From contig DHZH01000004.1 of assembly GCA_002414385.1 (NCBI GenBank), positions 7,361 through 71,360 on the forward strand: 64,000 nt of DNA, given 5' to 3'. Both the position numbers and the translations under genes were made by a program. Origin of the DNA: Gammaproteobacteria bacterium UBA5109. GTDB taxonomy: Bacteria; Pseudomonadota; Gammaproteobacteria; Pseudomonadales; Pseudohongiellaceae. Under the pieces are notes generated by a model, which was given only the letters and a program-made list of their open reading frames with translations, did no database searches and had not been told where the DNA came from. Positions 34,460 to 43,560 of the stretch are shown one piece after another. The stretch's first letter is position 1. Each line of letters opens with the position of its first letter.

Positions 34460-35470
34460 TTATTCAACAATGCCGACTGTACGCAGGTAATCGCGCGTTT
34501 CACTGGCAAATGCATTGATAAATTCCTGATATTCCGCATGGGCAATGAAGTTCGGGCGCAGATTGTCCGCCAGATAGCTCGCTTTATATTCGGGGTGTTC
34601 CAGTACAGTCTGGATGGCGGCTTCCCAACGCTGAATCAGCTCGGGAGACAGCCCTTGCGGTGCTGCCAGTCCACGGAATTTACGCACAATCACCTGATGT
34701 CCCAGTTCATAGACGGTCGGCACTTCCGGGAATTCCGCCAGTCGCTGATCACTGAAAGTGGCCAGCACGCGTAAATTACCGGCTTCCAGCTGTGACTGTA
34801 ATTCCTGGGCTTCACCGACACCAATATCCAGCGTACCGTTCAGCACATTGATCATCAGGTCACCACCACCCTCATGACTGATTACCGCGGCATTATTGAT
34901 TCCGGTTGCCAGTTTTAACTGTTCCAGTGACTGGCGTTCCAGAGAAGCCGGGTTAGCTGCTCCCCACAAGCCGCGTGAGTTTCTGGCTTTCTCCAGAACA
35001 TCATCCAGCGTTTCAAACTGGCTGTCAGCGGCCGTATAAATCAATTCCGGATCAATAAACAGGTTGACTAGCGGATCAACTTCTTCGTAGGTATAGGCTG
35101 GCCGGGCCAGTAATGAGGTATAGATAAACGTCGGCGTAGTGGCATAAAAAGTTGCACCATCCGGTTCTGCTCTGGCCAGCTCCGCCAGGGCACTGGCACC
35201 CGAGCCGCCGGTGACATTCTTGACGATGATATTGGCGCCCAGTTCCGGGGCCAGATAGCGCGATAATTCGCGCAGAAAAACATCACTTCCCCCGCCCGGA
35301 CGGGAGTGGGTCAGAATGGTGATGGTTGCCACCGGGTAATTACTGGAACCAGCCTGAATACCATTCTCAGCAGCCTGACTCCCTTGACTGCTGTCCCCGC
35401 CACAAGCTGCAAGGCCCAGGCCCGCAAGTAGCAATAAAATCCCAAGTCCTTGTCGTGCTTGCAGCTTCAT
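34460..35470 (-). CDS. tctC: Tripartite transporter binding protein TctC (Bug family)
   Basis: 336 residues from ATG 35470; the alternative upstream TTG gives a basic extension. The signal has a lipobox (GLGLAAC, Cys near 23), so the binding protein is probably a lipoprotein rather than freely soluble. The Bug fold is shown by 'ITILTHSRPGGGSDVFLREL', 'GANIIVKNVTGGSGASALAE' and 'ELGHQVIVRKFRGLAAPQGL'. It would bind a carboxylate and hand it to TctBA. A 55-base gap follows the MatC-like gene, and 51 bases separate it from tctB. Confidence 0.88.
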   Translation of the reverse strand: MKLQARQGLGILLLLAGLGLAACGGDSSQGSQAAENGIQAGSSNYPVATITILTHSRPGGGSDVFLRELSRYLAPELGANIIVKNVTGGSGASALAELARAEPDGATFYATTPTFIYTSLLARPAYTYEEVDPLVNLFIDPELIYTAADSQFETLDDVLEKARNSRGLWGAANPASLERQSLEQLKLATGINNAAVISHEGGGDLMINVLNGTLDIGVGEAQELQSQLEAGNLRVLATFSDQRLAEFPEVPTVYELGHQVIVRKFRGLAAPQGLSPELIQRWEAAIQTVLEHPEYKASYLADNLRPNFIAHAEYQEFINAFASETRDYLRTVGIVE

Positions 35471-35525
35471 CGTTTTTATTTTTGTTTTGGTTTTAGAACG
35501 CAGTTTGCGTATGAATTTGCCGTAT

Positions 35526-36779
35526 TTAGCCAAACATCACTTTGCTAAGCAAGGCACCGATAACTGTCATCGACATGCCCCAGGCCAGCAAGGCATTGAA
35601 GAATTTACGTGTGTCCGTCCCGGGTGCGGCACTGGCAATATACAGGGCCCCCACAGTGGACAGGGAGGATAAATCCACCAGCGAGGCATTTACCGCCATT
35701 GCCCAGGCAATATTCAGGGGATCCATGCCGCCAAGCTGCTCAGCCAGTGAAGGAACCATTGGCAGAAAGGCTGGCAGGACTACACCCGAGGTACTGCTGT
35801 AGACCGATATCAGTCCGGCGGCAAAAGCCACAATCGGGTTAATGGTACCCGGTGTGGCTATATTGGCTATCCCACTGGTGATCAGTTCCAGGCCGTCGGT
35901 TTCATTCAGTAATGAAATCAGCACGGAGACTCCGGTCACCATCAGGATGACTCGCCAGGGAATGTTTTTGATTGCCTTGCCTTCATCAACGGTTTTCAGC
36001 AGCACCAGGATGGTAGCCATAATCAGGCCAACCATGCCGACATCAAAAGAAAAGCCGGCAACCAGAACTATAAACACTGCAATACCCGCCATGGTAATCC
36101 AGTGCTGTTTTTCCATGACTTCATTGTGCATCGTAGCCATGGTATTAAGTTCAGGGTCGGCATTGTTTTTACGACGAAACAATTTCAGGCCGCCGAACAG
36201 GAAAAAAGTACCAAATCCCACCAGTGCATGAGCGAAGGCGTTGAAGCCAAATGTGTACCATTCAACTCCGTCCAGACCAATCTGTTCCATTACGCCATTG
36301 GCAACGATGCCTGTCGGGGAAAAGGGTGAAAGTGTCCCTGCCAGGACGCCATTACCCGCCATCACTGCCATCAGCAGTGGCGGGATACCTGCCCTGCCCG
36401 CAACAGCCATCGCTGGTGGTGCCAGCAAGGCGCTGGCCGGCGTTGCTCCCGCACCAATCGTGGAAATTACAAAACCGACCATGAAAAACATCATTGGCAG
36501 CATCCCGGCATGCCCACGGCAGAGACTGACTGCACGGCTGGTAACGCGGGAAAGAGTGCCGTTGCATTCGGCAATCGAAAACAGCAGGGTGACGCCAAGC
36601 AGTGTGGTAAACAGTGAAGTCGGAAAGCCGGCCAGTACGGTTGCGGTAGACATATCGCCGACCCAGACACCGATAATCAGCGCCAGGGACAGGGACAGAA
36701 TGCCGATATTAACAGCAGTGGTGCAGCTTAAGGTTACTGCCAGAATCAGTGCCCCAATGGACAGCCAGGCCAGACTCAT
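35526..36779 (-). CDS. MatC/SLC13-like carboxylate permease
   Basis: 417 residues, about 11 helices. The N-terminal part resembles MatC_N and the ion-transporter superfamily: 'LILAVTLSCTTAVNIGILSL', 'AGFPTSLFTTLLGVTLLF', 'STIGAGATPASALLAPPAMA' and 'GTLSPFSPTGIVAN'. The C-terminal half has 'VYSSTSGVVLPAFLPMVPSL' and 'AWAMAVNASLVDLSSLSTVG', a ligand-pocket-like Ser/Thr-rich hairpin. It probably takes up a dicarboxylate. It overlaps the upstream MmgE/PrpD gene by ATGA. The operon thus has two unrelated carboxylate importers. Confidence 0.8.
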   Translation of the reverse strand: MSLAWLSIGALILAVTLSCTTAVNIGILSLSLALIIGVWVGDMSTATVLAGFPTSLFTTLLGVTLLFSIAECNGTLSRVTSRAVSLCRGHAGMLPMMFFMVGFVISTIGAGATPASALLAPPAMAVAGRAGIPPLLMAVMAGNGVLAGTLSPFSPTGIVANGVMEQIGLDGVEWYTFGFNAFAHALVGFGTFFLFGGLKLFRRKNNADPELNTMATMHNEVMEKQHWITMAGIAVFIVLVAGFSFDVGMVGLIMATILVLLKTVDEGKAIKNIPWRVILMVTGVSVLISLLNETDGLELITSGIANIATPGTINPIVAFAAGLISVYSSTSGVVLPAFLPMVPSLAEQLGGMDPLNIAWAMAVNASLVDLSSLSTVGALYIASAAPGTDTRKFFNALLAWGMSMTVIGALLSKVMFG

Positions 36780-38209
36780 GCTGCTGAATCCACAGTTTCA
36801 GCACTAAGGAGGCTAACCAGCTCATTGATATCGGCACAGGTATCCAGGCTTTCGACCAGTTCAAATACGGCTTTAAGCTGCGTCTCAGACAAAACCAGTG
36901 CAGCACAGTCTGCAAATTTTTCAAACAACTCTTCCCGGGTAAAAGGCAGATCCGGCCCGCCACGATAGCGCTCATCGGCTTTTTGCACCAGCGTGCTGCC
37001 ATCCTTGAGGTCAACCTCAACGGTGCTGCGGATTTTTTCCCAGCCCTGCGCCTCAATATCAGCATCTAGGACCCGTTCAACTTTTTTCATCATGGCCTGT
37101 ACGGGTTCACTGCGTACGAACTCATCATTGAATTCATGAATACCAGCCTTGCGTCGCAGGGCAATGGCACTGACCATGAACGCCGGACAGAATTTGGCTT
37201 CCAGTTCATTATTGGCGATCGGGTAACGCAATGGATTGAGGATATTGGAGCCGGCACGGACACGTATTGCCGTTATATTGTCCGGATCGACATCGTTATC
37301 GATAACCAGTTTCCGCATGGCATCCATGGTCGGATGGCCCAGCACCCCGCAGGGATAAGGTTTGATTGAAACACCCGGTGAAACAATGGTGTGCGGATTG
37401 CCCAGTTTGCCGACAATACGGTCGGCGTCGAATCCCCCGCCATGACTGAAGGTCTGGAAATAACCCCAGGGCGGATCCAGCGGATCAGCGCCCCCGGTGA
37501 AGCCGAGCTGGGCCAGTTCTGCCGCAACCGTACCGTTCTGCCCGGCGCGACCGACATGCAGGGGTTTGGTCATGGAACCAAAATTTACCCGGATTCCCGA
37601 AGCCGAACTGGCGGCAATAGCAAGCATATGTTCTGTTTGCCGGGCATCCAGGCCCAGCAACTTTGTCACGACTGTTGCTGCACCAAAAGTGCCGGCAGTG
37701 GCAGAGGAATGAAAGCCTTTTTTGTAGTGATCGGGATGAATGGCTTCGGCAATTTTGCACTCCACTTCAAAACCGGTCAGAAAAGCCTCGAGAAACTGTT
37801 TGCCGCTGATACCTTCGCGTTCTCCGATAGCCAGTGCTGCAACCATGGGTGGAATGGTGGGATGGGTCAGAAGGCCAAAAATTCGATCAGCACTGGTGGC
37901 AAGCTGGGTATCATCCCAGTCAAGGGCATGCCCGCTGGTACCATTCAGTAAAGCGGCATTGGCGGCACTGGTTCTGAAAGGATTTGTCCCGTAAACCGTT
38001 GCATCCTGTCGGGTATCGGTCCCTGCAAGATAGTCATACAGAATTTTGCCAGCCGGCTGGGTTGAACCGGCCAGCATGACGCCGAGGCCATCAATGATAC
38101 AGCGCTTGGCCAGATCAATGGCTTCCTGCGGAAAATCCTCATAGCTAACATTCTGGATAAAGGCTATGACTTCTTTGCTTACCGACTCTGCGGTTGTGGA
38201 ACTGGACAT
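36776..38209 (-). CDS. MmgE/PrpD family protein (copy 2)
   Basis: 477 residues. 'LLNGTSGHALDWDDTQLATS' is the active-site loop with His and two Asp. 'KKGFHSSATAGTFGAATVVT' , 'GSMTKPLHVGRAGQNGTVAA' and 'SIKPYPCGVLGHPTMDAMRK' follow, all family landmarks. It is the first gene of the seven-gene leftward operon (ribosome site GAGG before ATG). The two copies in the operon differ clearly in sequence, so they probably act on successive or different substrates rather than being a recent duplication. Confidence 0.9.
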   Translation of the reverse strand: MSSSTTAESVSKEVIAFIQNVSYEDFPQEAIDLAKRCIIDGLGVMLAGSTQPAGKILYDYLAGTDTRQDATVYGTNPFRTSAANAALLNGTSGHALDWDDTQLATSADRIFGLLTHPTIPPMVAALAIGEREGISGKQFLEAFLTGFEVECKIAEAIHPDHYKKGFHSSATAGTFGAATVVTKLLGLDARQTEHMLAIAASSASGIRVNFGSMTKPLHVGRAGQNGTVAAELAQLGFTGGADPLDPPWGYFQTFSHGGGFDADRIVGKLGNPHTIVSPGVSIKPYPCGVLGHPTMDAMRKLVIDNDVDPDNITAIRVRAGSNILNPLRYPIANNELEAKFCPAFMVSAIALRRKAGIHEFNDEFVRSEPVQAMMKKVERVLDADIEAQGWEKIRSTVEVDLKDGSTLVQKADERYRGGPDLPFTREELFEKFADCAALVLSETQLKAVFELVESLDTCADINELVSLLSAETVDSAA

Positions 38210-38285
38210 GAAACCTCACTCCCCGTAAACCTTTTATGATTCTTACTGCTTGCTTTCGGTTATTAAAAAACAAATCACCAAAAAT

Positions 38286-38321
38286 GACAAAGTCCGGCTG
38301 TTTGGCAACCGGACTCGTCAT
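38286..38321 (-). terminator. Terminator after the 38.3 kb amidohydrolase
   Basis: On the - strand AGTCCGG pairs with CCGGACT around an 11-base loop, extended by TGAC/GTCA arms, followed by a T-rich stretch. It lies 25 bases past the amidohydrolase stop and separates it from the MmgE/PrpD operon. Confidence 0.8.
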
Positions 38322-38344
38322 TGATTAACTGATTATGAAACTAA

Positions 38345-39592
38345 CTAGCGTTTATCGACAACGACTTCACCACCCAGGATCGTGACTTCGTTGCTCAACA
38401 TTCCATAGATATTGTAGGTAGGGTCACCAGACAGCAGAATAATATCGGCGATTTTCCCAGGCTCCAGGGTGCCGATTTCATCTTCCATACCGACGAAACG
38501 GGCGGAATTTGGTCCAATGATCTGAAAAATATCGCGCATGGAAAAAACAATGCTGAAAGACTTCAGTTCATGTTCCAGTACCAGCAGGTCATCGAAATTC
38601 TGGTCGGTGGAAAAGGAAATGGTCTGGTGTGCAGGATCAGCATCCCATACCCGGCGGGCATTTATGATTGTGTAGCCACCTTCAGTTCCGGTTGCCCTGC
38701 CCTGCGGGTCACGGTTGGCTCCGGCAAGGGCTTCAGGCCAGGCACGGCCATCGCGAAAACGCGGCATATTGTCCTGCGGGAAACGTACAGGGGCAGGATA
38801 ACCCGACTCCCTGTCGATGGTCGGTGCACCAAAAGCAATCAGGCCGGAAATGATCGCGCCATTGGCAGCTATGGTTTCCGCTGCGTCATAAGAGGTCCAG
38901 TCCTTGTTTGGCAGATGCACCAGACGTGTTACACCGGCTTCCACCGCTGCTACCGTTGCCGGAGTACTGACTGCATGCACATTCACCTGCACACCCACTT
39001 CAGCAGCTTCATCCAGAATTGCCCGTAATATCGAAATCTCATGCTGGGGTGGAGCCGGTTCCGGTGTCAGGCCAATCTCGCCGGTATGCTCGATTCCCAT
39101 GGCAGCCATTTCGCGAATCGCAGCTCGGGCTTCATTGGGGGTCATACTGAAAAAATCAGGACGATCAGAAGGGATCAGTCGCGGACCGAGGACATCCCCG
39201 CTGGCAATACGCTCGCTTAATTCGAGATTGTCTGCGCCATTACCGCCGCCATTAAGCACAGTGGTATAACCGGCTTCCAGCAGGGAAAGCATCTGTGCTG
39301 CAAAATCTTCGCTGTCACGAACGTGTTTATGCCCGTCAATATAGCCAGCCATGGCTGTCATTCCCTCGGCATCTATCACATCGCCGACACGACGGCCTGG
39401 CGCACCGGCGGAAACCGAACTGATTCGCCCGTCTTCGACGATGATCGAGCCATTTTCAATAATCGTGTCCGGCGTCATGATGATTCGGGCATTGGTGATG
39501 GTTAAATCCTGAGACAGGACTGGCAAGGCGAATGCCTGCAAGAGGCAGCCCAGGCTAATTGAGTAAACTTGAATTAGTGTTTTTCTTGTCAT
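38345..39592 (-). CDS. Exported amidohydrolase (imidazolonepropionase-like)
   Basis: 415 residues. Signal peptide ends near ALPVLSQ. TIM-barrel amidohydrolase: 'MAGYIDGHKHVRDSEDFAAQ' (the HxH entry reads HKH), 'GYTTVLNGGGNG', 'GVQVNVHAVSTPATVAAV' (His), 'GVTRLVHLPNKDW' (His) and the closing 'IGTLEPGKIADIILLSGDP'. The usual metal Asp in 'TDQNFDDLL' is shifted. These traits fit the exported prolidase/imidazolonase-like group. It lies upstream of the MmgE/PrpD operon but has its own terminator. Confidence 0.82.
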   Translation of the reverse strand: MTRKTLIQVYSISLGCLLQAFALPVLSQDLTITNARIIMTPDTIIENGSIIVEDGRISSVSAGAPGRRVGDVIDAEGMTAMAGYIDGHKHVRDSEDFAAQMLSLLEAGYTTVLNGGGNGADNLELSERIASGDVLGPRLIPSDRPDFFSMTPNEARAAIREMAAMGIEHTGEIGLTPEPAPPQHEISILRAILDEAAEVGVQVNVHAVSTPATVAAVEAGVTRLVHLPNKDWTSYDAAETIAANGAIISGLIAFGAPTIDRESGYPAPVRFPQDNMPRFRDGRAWPEALAGANRDPQGRATGTEGGYTIINARRVWDADPAHQTISFSTDQNFDDLLVLEHELKSFSIVFSMRDIFQIIGPNSARFVGMEDEIGTLEPGKIADIILLSGDPTYNIYGMLSNEVTILGGEVVVDKR

Positions 39593-39818
39593 TGTGCTTA
39601 TCCCCGGCTAGATAGCCATAAAAATTGCAAAGTCTGGGAGTATAAAAGCACTGTCCTGAATCGACCAGTGTATTTTTAATGTAATACAGTCTGTCAGGCT
39701 CTATTAACACTGTATTCCCTTAGTGGTGAATGCAGGATATTATCGTTTTAAAATGGTACCAATAGTGCTAGATTATTAACTTATTGAACAAAAAGAAAAA
39801 TTTGGAGGGAGTAAAGCA

Positions 39819-40331
39819 ATGAAAACGCATATGATTAAGAAATTTCTTGGATTTCTGGCTCTTCCGCTGGCATTGCTGACTATACAGCCTGTAATGGCTC
39901 AGCCGGTAATGATGCCGGATCTCTTGCTGGTTGAAGAATCACATATGGAAACCCCGAATGGTGAAGCAGCCAATGCCTATTTCACCATCACCAATCTGCA
40001 TGAGGATCCGATACGCCTGCTGTCCGCAAGCGGTGAAGGCTTTGAAACTGCCAGCCTGCGTGATGCCAACAATGAAGTCATTGAATATGTTGAAATCCTG
40101 CCGGGTGAACGGGTCGTCATGCAGCCTTCAGGTATTCATGTGCAACTGGAAAATGTTGATTCCGAACTGGCAGATGGCTATCCAGTTGAATTTACCCTGC
40201 TGGTCCGTCAGGGCCGTGAAGCCCTGCCCTACCAGGAAGGCGGAATTAATGCAGGAACCCGTCGCGAAATCAGGGAAGGCATTCCGAACGAACACGAAGT
40301 ATCCGTTAACGTCCCGGTCAGAGCTTATTAG
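39819..40331 (+). CDS. PCu(A)C-like periplasmic protein with weak copper site
   Basis: 170 residues. Signal peptide about 1-27 (PVMAQ). The core matches PCu(A)C copper chaperones: 'GEAANAYFTITNLHEDPIRL', 'SASGEGFETASL', 'GERVVMQPSGIHVQLENV' and 'PVEFTLLVRQG'. In copper-binding members the second strand gives His ('ELHEM') and the loop gives H-x-M ('GGYHIML'). Here those positions read 'ASLRDA' and 'GIHVQL', so two of the Met/His ligands are gone. A strong GGAGGG site precedes the ATG, and a hairpin terminator follows. It is either a degenerate chaperone or one with another ligand. Confidence 0.78.
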   Translation: MKTHMIKKFLGFLALPLALLTIQPVMAQPVMMPDLLLVEESHMETPNGEAANAYFTITNLHEDPIRLLSASGEGFETASLRDANNEVIEYVEILPGERVVMQPSGIHVQLENVDSELADGYPVEFTLLVRQGREALPYQEGGINAGTRREIREGIPNEHEVSVNVPVRAY

Positions 40332-40355
40332 ACAGGCTTTATCCCCGTATCCGGA

Positions 40356-40406
40356 GCCTTTGCGGAAGCAGTTTTAATTACTGGCTTTCGCAAAGGCTTT
40401 TTTTAT
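40356..40406 (+). terminator. Terminator after the PCu(A)C-like gene
   Basis: AGCCTTTGCGGAAGC pairs with GCTTTCGCAAAGGCT across a 14-base loop and is followed by seven T. Confidence 0.9.
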
Positions 40407-40551
40407 GCCTGAGCAGAATGCCATGCTGCTCAGGTCCCAGGCATGCCAACAAAACATATTGCTGCTGAATTAACCCTTCTTTAGCTGCTCCACTAAGCCA
40501 ACTTCCCCAGCCTGATTTCCATGGAATTTACTTATTCGTTCCAGGCCTAAT

Positions 40552-40570
40552 GATGTATATTAAATACATC
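40552..40570. promoter_or_regulatory. Perfect dyad upstream of the mono-haem gene
   Basis: GATGTAT and ATACATC are exact complements around ATTAA. The dyad lies 29 bases before the ATG of the haem protein, where an operator is expected. A related half-site occurs at 62848. No known regulator is assigned. Confidence 0.45.
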
Positions 40571-40599
40571 TTTAAATAACTGCTTGTAAGGGAAAGCGA

Positions 40600-41931
40600 A
40601 TGAATAGATTGACGCTATTACAAATAATCTTTCTGGCAGCACTGTTTCCGGCCCTTGCTGTGGGGCAATACTATAGTAGTAACGAATACAGCGTTATCGG
40701 CTATGCTGATGAGGCAAGCCATAACCGCGTTGCCAGACTGCAGGAACGCTTGTCAAACGGGGAGCTGGAACTTGTCTATGACGAAAAGCATGGCTATCTG
40801 GCCTCGCTGCTGGAAAACCTTGAGATTGATCCCTCATCTCAAATGCTAGTGTTTTCACCCACCAGCCTTCAGCACCGCCTGATTAACCCCCGAACTCCGA
40901 GGGCCCTTTATTTCAACGACGACACCTATATTGGCTACGTACAAAACAGCTCCATCATAGAAATCACCACGGTCGATGAACGACTGGGCTTTATTTTTTA
41001 CACTTTTAATAATGCGCCGCACCCAGAAGAAGCCTTCGAGCGGGCCAACGATGCCTGTCTCGTCTGCCATGACAGCCAGGGGGCCATGGCTGGCGGTGTG
41101 CCTACACTGAAGACTCTGTCACGGGTCTACAGTGAACGTAATATGCCTCTGCAAAACCATTCCGGAAACGGCAACGTGGAAGATCATACTCCGATCGCTG
41201 ACCGTTGGGGTGGCTGGTACGTGACGGGCAGACATGGCCTGCAGCCACACCTGGGTAACCTCAGGCTGGAAAGTGCTGATCAGCTGGAACAGCTGGATAA
41301 CTACCGTAGCTGGAACGTGGAAACGCTTGAGGGCTATCTGGATACCGACCTGTATCTGCGACCCACCAGTGACATCGTGGCATTAATGGTGCTTGAACAT
41401 CAGGTCACCGTCCAGAACCAGATCACTTATATCAGGTTCAAGGCACCGGCCGTAATGGAGCGCAGAGGGCTTGGTTTGGCCAGCGATGCCACTACCTGGA
41501 ACGAGCTGCCGGAGGCTGCCCGCCTGTTCTTATCGGGAATGCTGGATGAACTGGTGCAGAAACTGGTAATGCTGAATTTCGCTGAGCTGTCGAGCCCCAT
41601 CAGCGGTGAAGAGGACTATATGGAGTGGTTTGAAGGGCATGGCCCGGAGGATTCCTATGGTCGGTCTTTACGCGAACTGGACCTGAATAAAAGCCTCTTC
41701 AGATATCCATTAAGCTACCTGATCTATACACCGGATTTCGACACTCTGCCGGCCTATGCCAAAGATTATGTCTATCAACAACTTGCCGCTTACCTGCAGG
41801 GCGAAGACCTTTATGAAGGCAGCAGCCAGTTTTCAATACAGGAGCGTCGGCTGGCATTAGACATTCTCGCCGCAACCAAAACAGAATTTCAGTCCTACCT
41901 GAACATGAATGGCCAGAACCTGTATGAATAG
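40600..41931 (+). CDS. Exported mono-haem c-type protein of unknown function
   Basis: 443 residues. Signal peptide ends near LAVGQ. A single haem-c motif CLVCH lies at about residue 152, followed by a Gly-Val-Pro turn, 'RVYSERNMPLQNHSGNGNVE' and 'DRWGGWYVTGRHGLQPHLGN'. The latter W-G-G-W-Y-V-T-G block is shared, in my memory, with a family of uncharacterised cytochrome-containing proteins in other phyla. The preceding domain (30-150) is strand-rich with no haem. It is probably a periplasmic redox or binding protein. Distal His/Met ligand cannot be told. Confidence 0.72.
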   Translation: MNRLTLLQIIFLAALFPALAVGQYYSSNEYSVIGYADEASHNRVARLQERLSNGELELVYDEKHGYLASLLENLEIDPSSQMLVFSPTSLQHRLINPRTPRALYFNDDTYIGYVQNSSIIEITTVDERLGFIFYTFNNAPHPEEAFERANDACLVCHDSQGAMAGGVPTLKTLSRVYSERNMPLQNHSGNGNVEDHTPIADRWGGWYVTGRHGLQPHLGNLRLESADQLEQLDNYRSWNVETLEGYLDTDLYLRPTSDIVALMVLEHQVTVQNQITYIRFKAPAVMERRGLGLASDATTWNELPEAARLFLSGMLDELVQKLVMLNFAELSSPISGEEDYMEWFEGHGPEDSYGRSLRELDLNKSLFRYPLSYLIYTPDFDTLPAYAKDYVYQQLAAYLQGEDLYEGSSQFSIQERRLALDILAATKTEFQSYLNMNGQNLYE

Positions 41932-42020
41932 TACCGGCGACTGAGCACCGGCAACTGAGCAGCGGCTGCCTTTAACCAATAGTATGGGACTGGACTGCAA
42001 AGTTCCAGCCTGACCAGCTC

Positions 42021-42980
42021 CTAGCGGGCGCCTGGACGATACAGGGTGATTTCCCCGCTCAGAGAACCTGCCAGCAGCGTTCCGTCCTGCGCGACGTTAA
42101 GGGCATGAGCAAAGCCCGGAATTCGGCCCAGCATCTGCCCGGTTTCAGGATTAAGCTTGATCAGACTGGCCTCCTGCATAGGCGGCGCCCCCTTGGGTTC
42201 AGCCCCGATAAACAGCTCACCCTCAGCGGTAAAATCCATGCTCAGGATTCTTCCGCCGTAGTCCCATTCCCCCAGAAATATTCCATTCTGGTCAAACCAC
42301 TGCACCCGTCCGTTCTCACGGTCGGCGACATACACATCACCGGCCGGACTCATGCTGATCGCATGAGGCAGATCAAATTCACCCGGGCCATCACCCGCGA
42401 TGCCCCAGAGCATGAGTCGCTCTCCGCTGCTGCTGTATTGCAGAATCCTGCTGTTACAGTAACCATCACTGATGTACACATTCCCATTGGCCGCAAAGGC
42501 AATATCAGAGGACGCGCAGGATTCCCTGCCCGGATCAAACAAATCACCAACATCAATGGTCATCAACAATTGTCCCTGCGGACTGAATTTACGGACTATC
42601 GAAGTAGTTGAGTCAACAGTCCAGACTGCCCCGTCATCATCAATCCGAATAGCATGAGGGCGGGTAAACAGTCCTTCACCAAAAGTGCGCAGGACATTGC
42701 CATCCGGATCAGCAACAATAACCGGGGCCGACTCAGCACCCCGCTGCAGAATATACAGATTACCCTCTTCATCTTCAGCGATGGCGGAAATAGAAGCGAC
42801 ACTCAGAACCGGATCCAGCGACAGTACGGTTTTTTCATAATCAAGCATGGGCGTGGCTGCAAGCTGAGCCCGGTAACGGGCATCCTCACCGTCATCTCCC
42901 ACCATGACATCATCTGCAACATTTGTGGCACAAGCGGAAATTATGAAAAGCACTGAAAAAATTATTGTTATTTTTTTCAT
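42021..42980 (-). CDS. NHL-repeat beta-propeller lipoprotein
   Basis: 319 residues. Lipobox ISAC (Cys near 17). The mature part has at least five NHL-like blades: 'GNVLRTFGEGLFTRPHAIRI', 'GAVWTVDSTTSIVRKFSPQG', 'GNVYISDGYCNSRILQYSSS', 'GPGEFDLPHAISMSPAGDVY' and 'ADRENGRVQWFDQNG'. NHL propellers of this type usually bind partners, and some are peptidylglycine lyases. The active-site metal ligands of the lyases are not evident. It is an outer-membrane-anchored scaffold of unknown partner. It is divergent from the malonate operon. Confidence 0.83.
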   Translation of the reverse strand: MKKITIIFSVLFIISACATNVADDVMVGDDGEDARYRAQLAATPMLDYEKTVLSLDPVLSVASISAIAEDEEGNLYILQRGAESAPVIVADPDGNVLRTFGEGLFTRPHAIRIDDDGAVWTVDSTTSIVRKFSPQGQLLMTIDVGDLFDPGRESCASSDIAFAANGNVYISDGYCNSRILQYSSSGERLMLWGIAGDGPGEFDLPHAISMSPAGDVYVADRENGRVQWFDQNGIFLGEWDYGGRILSMDFTAEGELFIGAEPKGAPPMQEASLIKLNPETGQMLGRIPGFAHALNVAQDGTLLAGSLSGEITLYRPGAR

Positions 42981-43164
42981 AAAAATTCTCTTTGTAAATT
43001 TAGTTTTGAATTTATTCTTTGTACGCTCACTTGATTACTCACCTGTATATTGGCAGCAAAGATAGACTATAGTAAACCTAAAAAGGTACCATCAAATCAC
43101 TTGCCGATTGCCTGAAAATATAAACCCTGTTTTAAACCGGGGAATAAAAAAATAAGGAATTTCC

Positions 43165-43560
43165 ATGATTGTATACGGTGTAGCTCTACTTTCTGCCTGT
43201 CTTGTTGTCGGCATGCTTATTGGAGAAGCCCTCGGTGTAGCTCTGAATGTGCAGGCAAATGTCGGCGGTGTCGGTATAGCCATGTTGTTCCTGGTATATG
43301 CCAGTAATTCGGAAAAGTTCAAAACCCTTACCCAGGGAGCTGCTGGTGACGGCATTAAATTCTGGAGTGCAATGTACATTCCGATTGTGGTGGCCATGGC
43401 TGCCCGGCAGGATGTTGCCGGAGCTGTTGACGGCGGCCTGCTTGCCTTACTGGCCGGAGTTGCTGCCGTGGTTGTGAGTTTCGCCCTGGTACCGGTACTC
43501 AGCAAAATTGGCAAGGAACATCCTGTCGACGAGAAAATCGCCGAAGAGGATGCCCCCTGA
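43165..43560 (+). CDS. madL: Malonate transporter subunit MadL
   Basis: 131 residues with four helices. The start 'MIVYGVALLSACLVVGMLIG' and 'GEALGVALNVQANVGGVGIA' followed by 'MLFLVYASNS' are characteristic of MadL. MadL and MadM together import malonate with sodium. The stop TGA overlaps the madM ATG by one base (TGATG), as usual for this pair. Confidence 0.92.
   Translation: MIVYGVALLSACLVVGMLIGEALGVALNVQANVGGVGIAMLFLVYASNSEKFKTLTQGAAGDGIKFWSAMYIPIVVAMAARQDVAGAVDGGLLALLAGVAAVVVSFALVPVLSKIGKEHPVDEKIAEEDAP

Noticed and set aside
43166..43182. TTGTATAC near the madL start, like a half-site of malonate-operon regulators
   Set aside because: It lies within the codons for the conserved MIVYGV start, so codon constraint explains it.
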